Source: Promethearchaeota archaeon (GTDB lineage Archaea; Asgardarchaeota; Lokiarchaeia; Sigyniarchaeales; SOKP01). Taken from it: a DNA stretch of 64,000 nt. Position numbers and translations under genes: made by a program. Shown here piece after piece: positions 11,171-20,647 of the stretch. The stretch spans positions 186,001-250,000 of the forward strand of contig JAHPZA010000010.1 of the NCBI GenBank assembly GCA_019058445.1. The letters run 5' to 3'. Numbering within the stretch: the stretch's first letter is position 1; the number at the start of each line of letters is the position of its first letter. Below the pieces are notes generated by a model, which saw only the letters and a program-made list of their open reading frames with translations, searched no databases and was not told where the DNA came from.

Positions 11171-12346
11171 TTATTTTTCTAAAATTTTTTTATATAATTC
11201 ATAATGTTTCTTAGCATTAATTTCCCACGAGAAGTTACTTTTGACATATTCTCTAGCATAATCACCCATTTTTTTTTTGAGTTCCTCATTACTTAAGATA
11301 AGAATTAATTTCTCTTTCATTTCTATAATATCACCAAATTCAATTAAAAATCCGTTTTTCCCATTATTGATTATTTCTCTTGGACCCCAATGGTTTGATG
11401 CGATAACTGGGGTTTTACAAGCATTAGCTTCTAAAGCAACAAGTCCAAAAGTTTCAGATTTAGCTGGCATAACAACTACATCTGCCATAGAATAAATTTC
11501 AGGGAGATATCTCTTAGGTAAATGTCCTAATATTATAACGTCATGTTTTAAATTCATTTTTTGTATTAGATTCTCTAAGGTTGATTTATAACCAAAATCT
11601 CCGCCAGCTAATAATAATACCGTATCTGAGATTTCTTTTTTTAATAAAGAAAATGCATTAATCAAAATATCTATTCTCTTGTCCTTGAAAAGACGTCCAA
11701 CATATAAAACAATCTTTTTTTTTTCTAAATTGTATAATTTAATGAAATTAGAAGAATTTGAATGTTTAAAATGATTAATATCTATTCCATGTGGAATTAA
11801 ATAAATATTTTCTTTAGCAATTCCAAATCTTATTAAATATTCTGCTTCAAATTTAGTTACTACAATATAATTTATATCTAAAAAGGTATTTTTTATATTA
11901 CCTAAAGAAAGATCAATAATTCTTTGGTATAAATGCTGAAAATAATTTAAACTAAGAGTTATTCCTCCATGAGATGTAATAACTAACTTTTTTTTGTTTT
12001 TAATTAAAGCGACTAAACTTCCCATATCTTCTTGATAAGATCTTGGTGCATGAGAGTGAAAAATATCTATATTTTTACTATCTTTTAATAACTCTTTAAA
12101 TAATCCAAATGAAACTCTGTATTCCCTAAATCTCAAATATGAATTAAATCTTTTTATTATTAATTTTGGAGATACTTCATGAATTTTAGGAGCTTTTTTC
12201 GTTTCCTTAAAATCTAAAGCATTTGTTGTATAAATAATATTTCTAATAGGAAATGGTTTAAGAAATTTAGTCAACTCATTAATATGGACTGCTGGACCTC
12301 CATATTGACGAGAATAAATAGGAATTAATCTAGCTATATTTATCAT
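11171..12346 (-). CDS. GT4 family glycosyltransferase
   Basis: N-term RLIPIYSRQYGGPAVHINEL; ILYVGRLFKDKRIDILINAFSLL; VVMPAKSETFGLVALEANACKTPVIASNHWGPREII. Confidence 0.9.
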   Translation of the reverse strand: MINIARLIPIYSRQYGGPAVHINELTKFLKPFPIRNIIYTTNALDFKETKKAPKIHEVSPKLIIKRFNSYLRFREYRVSFGLFKELLKDSKNIDIFHSHAPRSYQEDMGSLVALIKNKKKLVITSHGGITLSLNYFQHLYQRIIDLSLGNIKNTFLDINYIVVTKFEAEYLIRFGIAKENIYLIPHGIDINHFKHSNSSNFIKLYNLEKKKIVLYVGRLFKDKRIDILINAFSLLKKEISDTVLLLAGGDFGYKSTLENLIQKMNLKHDVIILGHLPKRYLPEIYSMADVVVMPAKSETFGLVALEANACKTPVIASNHWGPREIINNGKNGFLIEFGDIIEMKEKLILILSNEELKKKMGDYAREYVKSNFSWEINAKKHYELYKKILEK

Positions 12347-12416
12347 TATAGGTTATTAAATTAAAATTAATATATTCTTTAATATTAGCAATTTTATAAT
12401 TAATATAAAATGTTTA

Positions 12417-14126
12417 TTATACCTTAGTAATTAAATAATTTCCTAACGCAATTCCATCCAATTTAGAATTATTAAACACCCATAATGCATTTTCTGGGGA
12501 ACATACTATAGGAAAACCATGCAAATTAAAACTTGTATTTAATACTGCTCCAATTCCAGTAATCTTTTGAAATTCCGAAATTAATTTATAATATGAGGGA
12601 TTCCAACTTTCCTTTAATACTTGAGGTCGACAAGTTTCATCATATGGATGAATTGCTGCAACTATTTCATCTCTTTTAGGTGTAGTATCAAATGCATCAA
12701 TCATATAAGGCGCGAATACTGGATCATTAAGATAATCATTTACCCTTTCAAATAAAATTGATGGAGCAAAGGGCATCCACCATGTTCGGTGTTTGATCAT
12801 CTCATTAATTTTTTTTATTTGTTTAATGTTACTAGGATCTGCAATGATGGACCGATTTCCCAATGCTCGTGGACCCCATTCCATTCTTCCAGAAAATCTG
12901 GCATATATTTTACCTTTTGCAATAGATTCTGCTAAAAATTCCCCAATATTTTGCATTTTTTCATAGTGATATTTATTCTTATATGTCTCTAGGTACTTTT
13001 CTATAAAATTATTATCATACTCAGGGCCAAAATAAAGATCTCTTAATTTTTTTTTTTCATACTTTATTTTCTTAAATCTACAATATTGATAATAAGCTTC
13101 TAAAGCCGCTCCTAAAGAAGTACCTCCATCTCCCGCAGCAGGATATACGAAAATATCTTCAACTTCTTTTAATTCACGTAATTTTTTATTTGCTTTAACA
13201 TTTAAAAATACACCCCCACTAGCAGCAATTTTATGAATATCTGTCTTTTTTATCGCATTTTTAACCCATCTTGTTAATAAATCTTCGAAATGTTTTTGTG
13301 TTGCAGCTGCTAAATTATCGAACCTTTGTTCTTTTAATTTTTTCTGAAGATATCTTGACATTGCGTACATCCAATGTAACGTATTATTCTTAAATTCTAA
13401 TGGATTTCTTTTATCAATTTGAATGATTTTATTAATAAGATGAATTGAATATTTATAGTTGCCATAAGGAGCAAGCCCCATTAATTTATATTCATCATTA
13501 TCCCTCTTCATTCCTAAGTACCCCGTCATTTCAGTATAGAATCTACCTAAACTGTTAAAGAAGTTAGATTCAGCAATAGTTTTTATCTTATTATTATAAC
13601 CAATCGAAACTGTTGCGCTCTTTCCATCTCCCGCAGCATCTGCTGTGAAAATTAAAACTTTTTCATCCTCATCCCATGGGCAGTTTCTATAAGCACTGCT
13701 TGCATGAGCTAGATGATGATCAATGAAAACGATTTTATTATTTGAAAGTCCAAAATTATTTAAAATTTTTAATAAATCTTTTTGTTTTCTCATACGTCTT
13801 AAGATTATATTAAAAGCTTTGTTTACTGGTTTTAATTGAATTATTTTAGCAGATCTTGAATAAGCTTTAATATAAAATGGGACTGGAATTTCACTAGGAT
13901 TATATGTTCTTACTAAACTTACAATTCCAATTAAATTTATATCTTCAGGTTTAATAGAAAAATTCTTGAAAAGGTAATTAAGCGAAATAGAAGGGACTCC
14001 TGAATAATGTTTGATATTTCTCAATCGCTCTTCCTCAACTGAAAAAATAACATTACCATTTTCCAATAAAGTAATAGAAGAATCATGTCCATCATTAATA
14101 GCAAGGATATAATTTTTAGATTTCAT
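12417..14126 (-). CDS. NodU/CmcH/TobZ-family carbamoyltransferase
   Basis: ILAINDGHDSSITLLENG, IDHHLAHASSAYRNCPWD, ASGGVFLNVKANKKL, GPRALGNRSIIADP signatures. Confidence 0.93.
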   Translation of the reverse strand: MKSKNYILAINDGHDSSITLLENGNVIFSVEEERLRNIKHYSGVPSISLNYLFKNFSIKPEDINLIGIVSLVRTYNPSEIPVPFYIKAYSRSAKIIQLKPVNKAFNIILRRMRKQKDLLKILNNFGLSNNKIVFIDHHLAHASSAYRNCPWDEDEKVLIFTADAAGDGKSATVSIGYNNKIKTIAESNFFNSLGRFYTEMTGYLGMKRDNDEYKLMGLAPYGNYKYSIHLINKIIQIDKRNPLEFKNNTLHWMYAMSRYLQKKLKEQRFDNLAAATQKHFEDLLTRWVKNAIKKTDIHKIAASGGVFLNVKANKKLRELKEVEDIFVYPAAGDGGTSLGAALEAYYQYCRFKKIKYEKKKLRDLYFGPEYDNNFIEKYLETYKNKYHYEKMQNIGEFLAESIAKGKIYARFSGRMEWGPRALGNRSIIADPSNIKQIKKINEMIKHRTWWMPFAPSILFERVNDYLNDPVFAPYMIDAFDTTPKRDEIVAAIHPYDETCRPQVLKESWNPSYYKLISEFQKITGIGAVLNTSFNLHGFPIVCSPENALWVFNNSKLDGIALGNYLITKV

Positions 14127-14269
14127 AACTTATCCGAAATTTTTCTTTGAATTTAAATAAATATTTTCTATTGTTAAAATATTTCGAAAAACAAAACCTT
14201 CAAGATAAATAACAATGAGACTATAAAAAAATTGCTTGCTCAGATTTTACTACCTAAATCTTTCAATTG

Positions 14270-15322
14270 TTAATTTATAATTAGATTTTTTATACCAATT
14301 ATTAATCCTAACCCCCAAGCGAATCCACGCATATGATGGAGCAATATTGTTTCTAAAAATGTTTTAATTTTATTTTTTTTAGAATAAGCAGCAGTTTGAT
14401 ATGCTGGAATAAGTCCATATATAAATAATAAAATGATTGTTATTAATATAAGCCAAAACCAAATAAATATTAAATTATTAAAAAGTAAATTCGAGAATAG
14501 GGGTAAAAGAAAAATATTATATAACAAAAACATGATAAATAACAAAATTCCTGAAGACATTAAAAATAAATAAAGAAAAGGTAAAATGTATATATCATAA
14601 GGAAAATACCAAGTAGAATTGAATTTATTACGGAGAGAAGTTTTAAAATGATGCTTTGAAACTCTACAATATGCCGTTCCGTCTCGGATACCTTTACGAA
14701 TCAATCTACAAAAACCACCATCTGCTACATGATATGTTATAGCATCATTTACTTTAAGGATTTTATAACCATTTTCAATAGCTATAAATGATATTTCAGC
14801 ATCTTCTCCGTAGACCCATTCAGGATCAAATCCATTAATTTCGTCTAATAGTTTTCTTCGAAACATTGAACAAGGACCACCAGCCCATACAACCTCCTCC
14901 TTTTTAATATTATTGTATCGTCTTGAGAATTCGAGACTTCTATAAATAGAACTAAATCTATCGTCAGTTCTAAATATTGTTGTACCCCCAACTATACCAA
15001 CTTTATCATCTCTAAAACCTTTTAATAGATTTTTAGTCCATAATGGATCTAATTCACAATCTCCATCCGTAAATGCTATAAATTTACCTGATGAGTTTTT
15101 ATAACCGAGATTTCTTGCATTGGAAATTCCTAATTTTTCTTTTATTAGTTTAATGGGATATTTTCTAATTATTTCAACGGTTCGGTCTTGAGAACCTCCA
15201 TCTATTACAATTATTTCTTTATTAGGATAGTCTTGATTTATAATTGACTCAATTGTCATTCCAATAGTATTCTCCATGTTTTTAACGCCAATTACATAAC
15301 TAACTAATGGTTCTTCGCTTAT
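14270..15322 (-). CDS. GT2 glycosyltransferase with C-terminal TM segments; proposed start at ATA 15322..15320
   Basis: ORF-track start at 15277 cuts off the first GT-A strand; upstream in-frame codons give ISEEPLVSYVIGVKN before MENTIGMTIESIINQDYPNKEIIVIDGGSQDRT; in-frame TAA immediately precedes ATA. Confidence 0.8.
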   Translation of the reverse strand: MSEEPLVSYVIGVKNMENTIGMTIESIINQDYPNKEIIVIDGGSQDRTVEIIRKYPIKLIKEKLGISNARNLGYKNSSGKFIAFTDGDCELDPLWTKNLLKGFRDDKVGIVGGTTIFRTDDRFSSIYRSLEFSRRYNNIKKEEVVWAGGPCSMFRRKLLDEINGFDPEWVYGEDAEISFIAIENGYKILKVNDAITYHVADGGFCRLIRKGIRDGTAYCRVSKHHFKTSLRNKFNSTWYFPYDIYILPFLYLFLMSSGILLFIMFLLYNIFLLPLFSNLLFNNLIFIWFWLILITIILLFIYGLIPAYQTAAYSKKNKIKTFLETILLHHMRGFAWGLGLIIGIKNLIIN

Positions 15323-15410
15323 TTAAAACACCTATTAGTATATTTTTAACATACTTTTGTTAATACTAAACAAATTTGATTTCCACGATGTTTCGTAAAA
15401 AAGGTATCCA

Positions 15411-15632
15411 TTAATTTAACCTAACTCGACTGTAAATTGATTGACTATTTTCAATTCTTCCCTCTGAAATATTTTTTCTACATGACGGAATTCACATATA
15501 TCGGATGAAGTATATTTTTTCATCATGATTATGAGATATTTTGTAGATTCATACTTCAAAACCTCTATTTCTTAATTCTTTAACTATAGTTTATGTAATT
15601 TTATCAAGCTCTACAGACACAAGAAATTTCAT
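15411..15632 (-). pseudogene. Possible decayed ORF with DUF5615/PIN-like N-terminus
   Basis: Minus frame reads MKFLVSVELDKIT*TIVKELRNRGFEV*IYKISHNHDEKIYF... with three internal stops. Confidence 0.3.
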
Positions 15633-15764
15633 CGTTTAATTAAAGATGTAAAGAATTATTGTATAATAATTTACTTGTGAGTATTATTAAATATTAATTT
15701 TTTGAATAAATAATTTTAGGGGGTTGATGATTTACACTTTTTAGATAAATTATATGAGAAAACA

Positions 15765-16569
15765 ATTATGGTAAAACTCTTTTTATTTTTAATTTCTTCA
15801 TTTTACAAACAGTAATACAAGAATAAATTGCTTTATTAATTCTAATTATTTAAATATGGTATGAATTCTATTCTTTTTTATTTATCATAGTCGGAAATTC
15901 TAAGATTCTATAGATTTTATATAAAGTTTTAAATAACATTTCCGTGCAAAATCAAATCCTTTATAAATCATACCATCAAATATCTCTAAGCATCCTTTAG
16001 AAAAATTTCGATAATTTCTTTGATTATTTGAAAATTTTTGATGAAAAAGGAACCATAACCATTTCATTATGATAAATTCTCTAAAACGAGTATGAAAAGG
16101 TACCTAATATTCACTATTACCTAAATATTTTAAACTAGCTACTATCTCTGCTTCAATATTGATAATCGGTTTAAATAATTTTAATATTAACTTAGGATTG
16201 TGTTGTTCATCTGGGTTTAATATATTGGTGATATTTCCTATAGTTTATCGAATGTCTGATAATAATCTTGCGCAATAACCTTTATTTTTATAATGCTGGA
16301 TGAATTAGATATTTTGATTTTTAAAATCTTGTATTTTTTTGACACAATCATCAAAACAGCTATCATAAACGACAAAAATTTCATTTTTGTAATGGTTAGG
16401 GATTCTATGAGGCAGATTCTTGATTGAATTTTCCTCATAAAATGCTAGTATTACGAGAAAGAGTAATACATTTTCATTGTTAATTTAATTAGTATTTTGG
16501 GTATTTATTTTGTAGCATCCGATGTCTTTTATCACTATTTCTCTCAAATAATTAATCTTGGACATTCAT
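15765..16569 (-). pseudogene. Decayed copy of the DPM1-like GT2 at 19505..20374
   Basis: One minus frame reads EENSIKNLPHRIPNHYKNEIFVVYDSCFDDCVKKIQDFKNQNI*FIQHYKNKGYCARLLSDIR*TIGNITNILNPDEQHNPKLILKLFKPIINIEAEIVASLKYLGNSEY*VPFHTRFREFI, collinear with the intact gene; DNA similarity includes the start region (gacattcatat...atattaggattttt). Confidence 0.88.
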
Positions 16570-16852
16570 ATTTGCTTTCTATATTAGGATTTTTGTATTC
16601 TAAATTATTATAATATAATTTACGGTAAGCATTTATCGGTAATCTAGTTTATTAATTATTTACTGCCTTTTGTATATAATTAAATCTAAGTTTTGCAGAT
16701 TTGTCAATCTTGACAAATGTGAAATTGAATTAAGTTTTTAGATAAATTTCTAAAATTATTTAAGTATTTCGAAAGTATCAATAATTAATAAAAATGAAGA
16801 AATTGAAAAAAATAGTCTTATTTATATTTTCAATTTTTTGTGGGACATTTAA

Positions 16853-19408
16853 ATGTATAGAAATTTAAGCAGTAGTATTTTTATTTTGATATTTACACCT
16901 TTCTTTTTGATTTGTTGGATTTATATATACTTAATTCCAATGGGATTAAAAGTATCATATGTGTTATTAGTAGGTTTTGCGGTTTTAATTATTGGGTTTT
17001 ATGCTTTCGTTAATTTAAATCAAGAGGATGGGAGCGTTATCCTATTTAAGATAAAGGGATTATCTGAAAACCATTTAAAGATTTTTTTATTTATAACAAT
17101 GATTATTGCAAGCTTTATCCCTCCAACTTTAGGGTCAAAAACAGTAATTTTGTGGAGTCGAGTTAGTTTTTTGAATTATTTTAAAGCTATAGTTTTTATT
17201 ATCGGATGTGCTTTCCTTCCCGGTGCTAATATATACAGTTCTTTTTTTCATAAAAAAAATTTACATGAGCATTTTAAGGTTGAATCTTATTTCTTAAAAT
17301 TAACTCTTTATCCCCTTTTGTCGTTTTCTTTTATCGGAGTAATAGTTTTATTACTCGATCAACTTAATTTTACCCGCGAACTAATTTTGTTTCATTTAAT
17401 CTTTTATATTACCATCTTATTCTTTTTTGATTTAATAAAATCGAGAATTAGAAACCATAGTATTAATTATACAAAAAAACCAATAAAGATCTCAAAAAAT
17501 TCTACTATAATTCATATTTTTACATTGGGTATATCATTAATTTCTATAGGTTTTTTTTTTAAGACTTTATATCTCATTTCGAGTGATAGTTGGACAGGTT
17601 TGCATATAGTTTATTATATTGGAGATCCAAACTTAAATCCTATAGAAGATAAAATTTATTTTGAGAATTATCCTATTTTTTGGAGTTATATTATTTATGG
17701 TTTAAGCATTTTAAGCGGATTACCTTATATTAATGTGAACGCTATGTTAGCCCCTTTTTGTTATTTATTTGTTACTACAATGTATCTATTAATAAAGGGA
17801 ATATTATATGATTTTGAAGAAAAATATGCAGTATTATCTACTATTTTTGTCTCAACTTTTTCAAATCTAAATTTTCTCTTTTCTAATTATACAGGTAATA
17901 TTGATAGAGTGGGATTGATAGTAATATGCGAATTTTATTTCATCTATAAAAGTTTTTCATATTGCTTATTATTTTTTTCATTGGCTTTATTTGTGGTTTT
18001 AATAAATAATGATGATGATAGTAATTTTAGTTTCAAACAACTTTTCAGAAATGAAATTTATAAGTATTTAATTTTAATTTCTTTTCTATTAATTGTCTCT
18101 TATATGACTTATATGTTCCCTCTATTACTGGGAATTCTGTTGATTTTTATTTTTAGCATTTTTTTAAATAAAAGAAAAAATTTTCAAAATTTCTACTATT
18201 ATTCTCTCTTATATTTCCTTTTGGTAATACTTTTCATAGTGTTCGATGTTCTAATGAATTATTATCTTAGTATCTCTTTAATTTTTAGATTTTTAATCTT
18301 TTATAAAATAGAAGAAATAATTAAACTAGAAGAAACTATGTCTTGGCAATATTTAGTATATTCCTTTTTATTAGTGACTTATATGATTAGTTCAAGCTTT
18401 CTTTATTTCTACTCTAAGATTTATAATATATTATGGAAAAAAGAAAGAAAGGATTTTTCCAATAATTTTAATTCTAAGAATAAAATAAAGACATATTTCA
18501 GAGTAGGAATATTTATTTTTTCAATTCTTTTAATAATTGAAATAATTAGTAAAATATATGAATTTATTTTTGGTTTTGATAAATTTAGAAGGAATTACTT
18601 CTTTTTCTTCTATTTAGATACATTAATTCTAAGCTTTGGCGTTATTGGTATCAGCGCAGTATATTTATCGTATTTTTTTTTTAAAAAAAATAAAAAAATA
18701 TTTATACTGTTAACATTTTGGATTTTTTTAACATTTTCGATTGCATTTTTACTTCTTATAAGAGCTAACATAGAATATTCCAATAAACTTCCCAAAACTA
18801 TCCCATTTAGAGATTATCATCTAGCTATTACTTGGTTTGAACGAATTTGGTTTTACTCTATTCCACCGTTATGTATTATCTCATCAATAGGAGTATTTGA
18901 TGTAGTAAAGAAGCTAAAAGCTTACAAAATTTTTAAGAACTATAAGTATTCGAAACCATGTTTTAAACATATCACATTCTGCTTTTTAATTTTTTTAGTA
19001 CTCTCTGGTTTGATTACATCTGGAATGTGGTATGGGAGTGATAAATATAGAGTAAGAAATAATAAAATTAGAATAATTGGATATGTGTCTGAAAATATAC
19101 CTCATAAGTCGAAAATTCTAACAGAGGATGACCCTCATATAATGCAGGGCTTATATTCAATGACATCATGTAGACCATTTAAAATAAGCGAACATATTAA
19201 AGAAGAATATAATGAAATACAACTAAATGATAGAATTCAGAGTTTTAAAAATCATGAAATTAAGTATCTAATCGTCTCCGAAGATTTATTGTCTCAAACC
19301 ACTAATGTATCTAGATTTATTAAAAATCGTTTAATTCCAGAGTTTTATAATGAAACTGAATATGAAACTAGTGACTGGACGATATACTATGCTCCCTATT
19401 TTGAATAA
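16853..19408 (+). CDS. Large multi-TM membrane protein, possible GT-C-like
   Basis: 851 aa, many TM segments, FLPGANIYSSFF motif, loop SDSWTGLHIVYYIGDPNLNP, C-terminal soluble domain (SKILTEDDPHIMQGLYSMTSCRPF). Confidence 0.65.
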   Translation: MYRNLSSSIFILIFTPFFLICWIYIYLIPMGLKVSYVLLVGFAVLIIGFYAFVNLNQEDGSVILFKIKGLSENHLKIFLFITMIIASFIPPTLGSKTVILWSRVSFLNYFKAIVFIIGCAFLPGANIYSSFFHKKNLHEHFKVESYFLKLTLYPLLSFSFIGVIVLLLDQLNFTRELILFHLIFYITILFFFDLIKSRIRNHSINYTKKPIKISKNSTIIHIFTLGISLISIGFFFKTLYLISSDSWTGLHIVYYIGDPNLNPIEDKIYFENYPIFWSYIIYGLSILSGLPYINVNAMLAPFCYLFVTTMYLLIKGILYDFEEKYAVLSTIFVSTFSNLNFLFSNYTGNIDRVGLIVICEFYFIYKSFSYCLLFFSLALFVVLINNDDDSNFSFKQLFRNEIYKYLILISFLLIVSYMTYMFPLLLGILLIFIFSIFLNKRKNFQNFYYYSLLYFLLVILFIVFDVLMNYYLSISLIFRFLIFYKIEEIIKLEETMSWQYLVYSFLLVTYMISSSFLYFYSKIYNILWKKERKDFSNNFNSKNKIKTYFRVGIFIFSILLIIEIISKIYEFIFGFDKFRRNYFFFFYLDTLILSFGVIGISAVYLSYFFFKKNKKIFILLTFWIFLTFSIAFLLLIRANIEYSNKLPKTIPFRDYHLAITWFERIWFYSIPPLCIISSIGVFDVVKKLKAYKIFKNYKYSKPCFKHITFCFLIFLVLSGLITSGMWYGSDKYRVRNNKIRIIGYVSENIPHKSKILTEDDPHIMQGLYSMTSCRPFKISEHIKEEYNEIQLNDRIQSFKNHEIKYLIVSEDLLSQTTNVSRFIKNRLIPEFYNETEYETSDWTIYYAPYFE

Positions 19409-19504
19409 CTTGTAATTTAAATCTCATATAATTTCACTTACTACTAATTTTTTAAAGTAGAATAAAAACCTTAGATGTATAAAGTAGAGATTAAATGAAG
19501 TTAT

Positions 19505-20374
19505 TTAAAATATTTTTTTAAGATAATCCAATATAATAGGATATAACCTAAGGGTAATTTTTTTAGGGAATATTCTATTTATTTTTAACTTCTTCATTGT
19601 ATAAAATACTATACAAGAAGCAATTGCTTTTATAATTCGGAGTATTTGAACATAAGAAGTGCCATGTTGTCGTTTATATATCGTAATAGGAACCTCAGTA
19701 ATTCTAAAGTTTTTGTATGAAGCTTTAAACAATATTTCAGTACAAAACCCAAATCCAGTGTGAATCATGTCTTCAAATATTAGCTGACAGTCTCTTGTAA
19801 ATGCTCTATACCCACTTTGATTATTACCTACTTTTTGATTAAACACTAACCATAGGCAATTTCTAACAACAAATTCTCCAACTCGTGTATGTAAGGGTAC
19901 TCTATACTGACTTTTACCTAAATATCGTGAACCAACAACAATATCTGCTTTATTCTTAATTATAGGTTTAATCAGTTTAGGAATTTCCTCAGGATTATGT
20001 TGTCCATCTGAGTCCAATGTTATTATAATATCTCCTTTAGCTTGTTTGATTCCAGTTAATAATGCTGCTCCATACCCTCTGTTTTTGAAGTGTTTGATTA
20101 ATTTGATATTGCGATCCTCAATTTCATTTATTCTCTCAACACTATTATCAGATGATCCGTCATCGACTACAATTATTTCCTTTTTATGATGATTAGGAAT
20201 TTTAGAAATAACTTCCTTAATGGTGGTCTCTTCATTAAAAACGGGAATTATAACAGATACTAATAAATTATCGTCTATAAAAGAATCCGAATATTTATCT
20301 TCTATTATTTCTAATTTGAAATCTTGTTCGATATTTAGAGCCTTATTCTCTAACAATGATTCTTGGACATTCAT
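19505..20374 (-). CDS. DPM1-like GT2 (polyprenyl-phosphate sugar transferase type)
   Basis: LVSVIIPVFNEETTIKEVI, KEIIVVDDGSSDNSVE, NRGYGAALLTGIKQAKGDIIITLDSDGQHNPEEIPKL, VVGSRYLG. Confidence 0.9.
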   Translation of the reverse strand: MNVQESLLENKALNIEQDFKLEIIEDKYSDSFIDDNLLVSVIIPVFNEETTIKEVISKIPNHHKKEIIVVDDGSSDNSVERINEIEDRNIKLIKHFKNRGYGAALLTGIKQAKGDIIITLDSDGQHNPEEIPKLIKPIIKNKADIVVGSRYLGKSQYRVPLHTRVGEFVVRNCLWLVFNQKVGNNQSGYRAFTRDCQLIFEDMIHTGFGFCTEILFKASYKNFRITEVPITIYKRQHGTSYVQILRIIKAIASCIVFYTMKKLKINRIFPKKITLRLYPIILDYLKKIF

Positions 20375-20647
20375 ATGAGCATTTAATATTAGGATTTTTG
20401 CACTTTAAAATGTTATGCAATTGTTTAAAATATTATGGATCGAAACTCTCGTTTTATAATATTCTATTATATATGCCTAATATTTAATACTTATGATTTT
20501 ACATGTCTGTATATTATAAAAACAAGAGGGATTTTTTTGAAATAATCGAAATCTTTATTTCTAATAAGATAAACTTAGGTTATATTTTGCGAATTAATTT
20601 CCAAACAACTAATTTAAGAAGAAGTGTTATAATTAGTTCAATTGGAT

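Noticed and set aside
16238-16438. 66-aa ORF MRKIQSRICLIES... in the ORF track.
   Set aside because: It is an out-of-frame reading of the GT2 pseudogene (15765..16569), not an independent gene.
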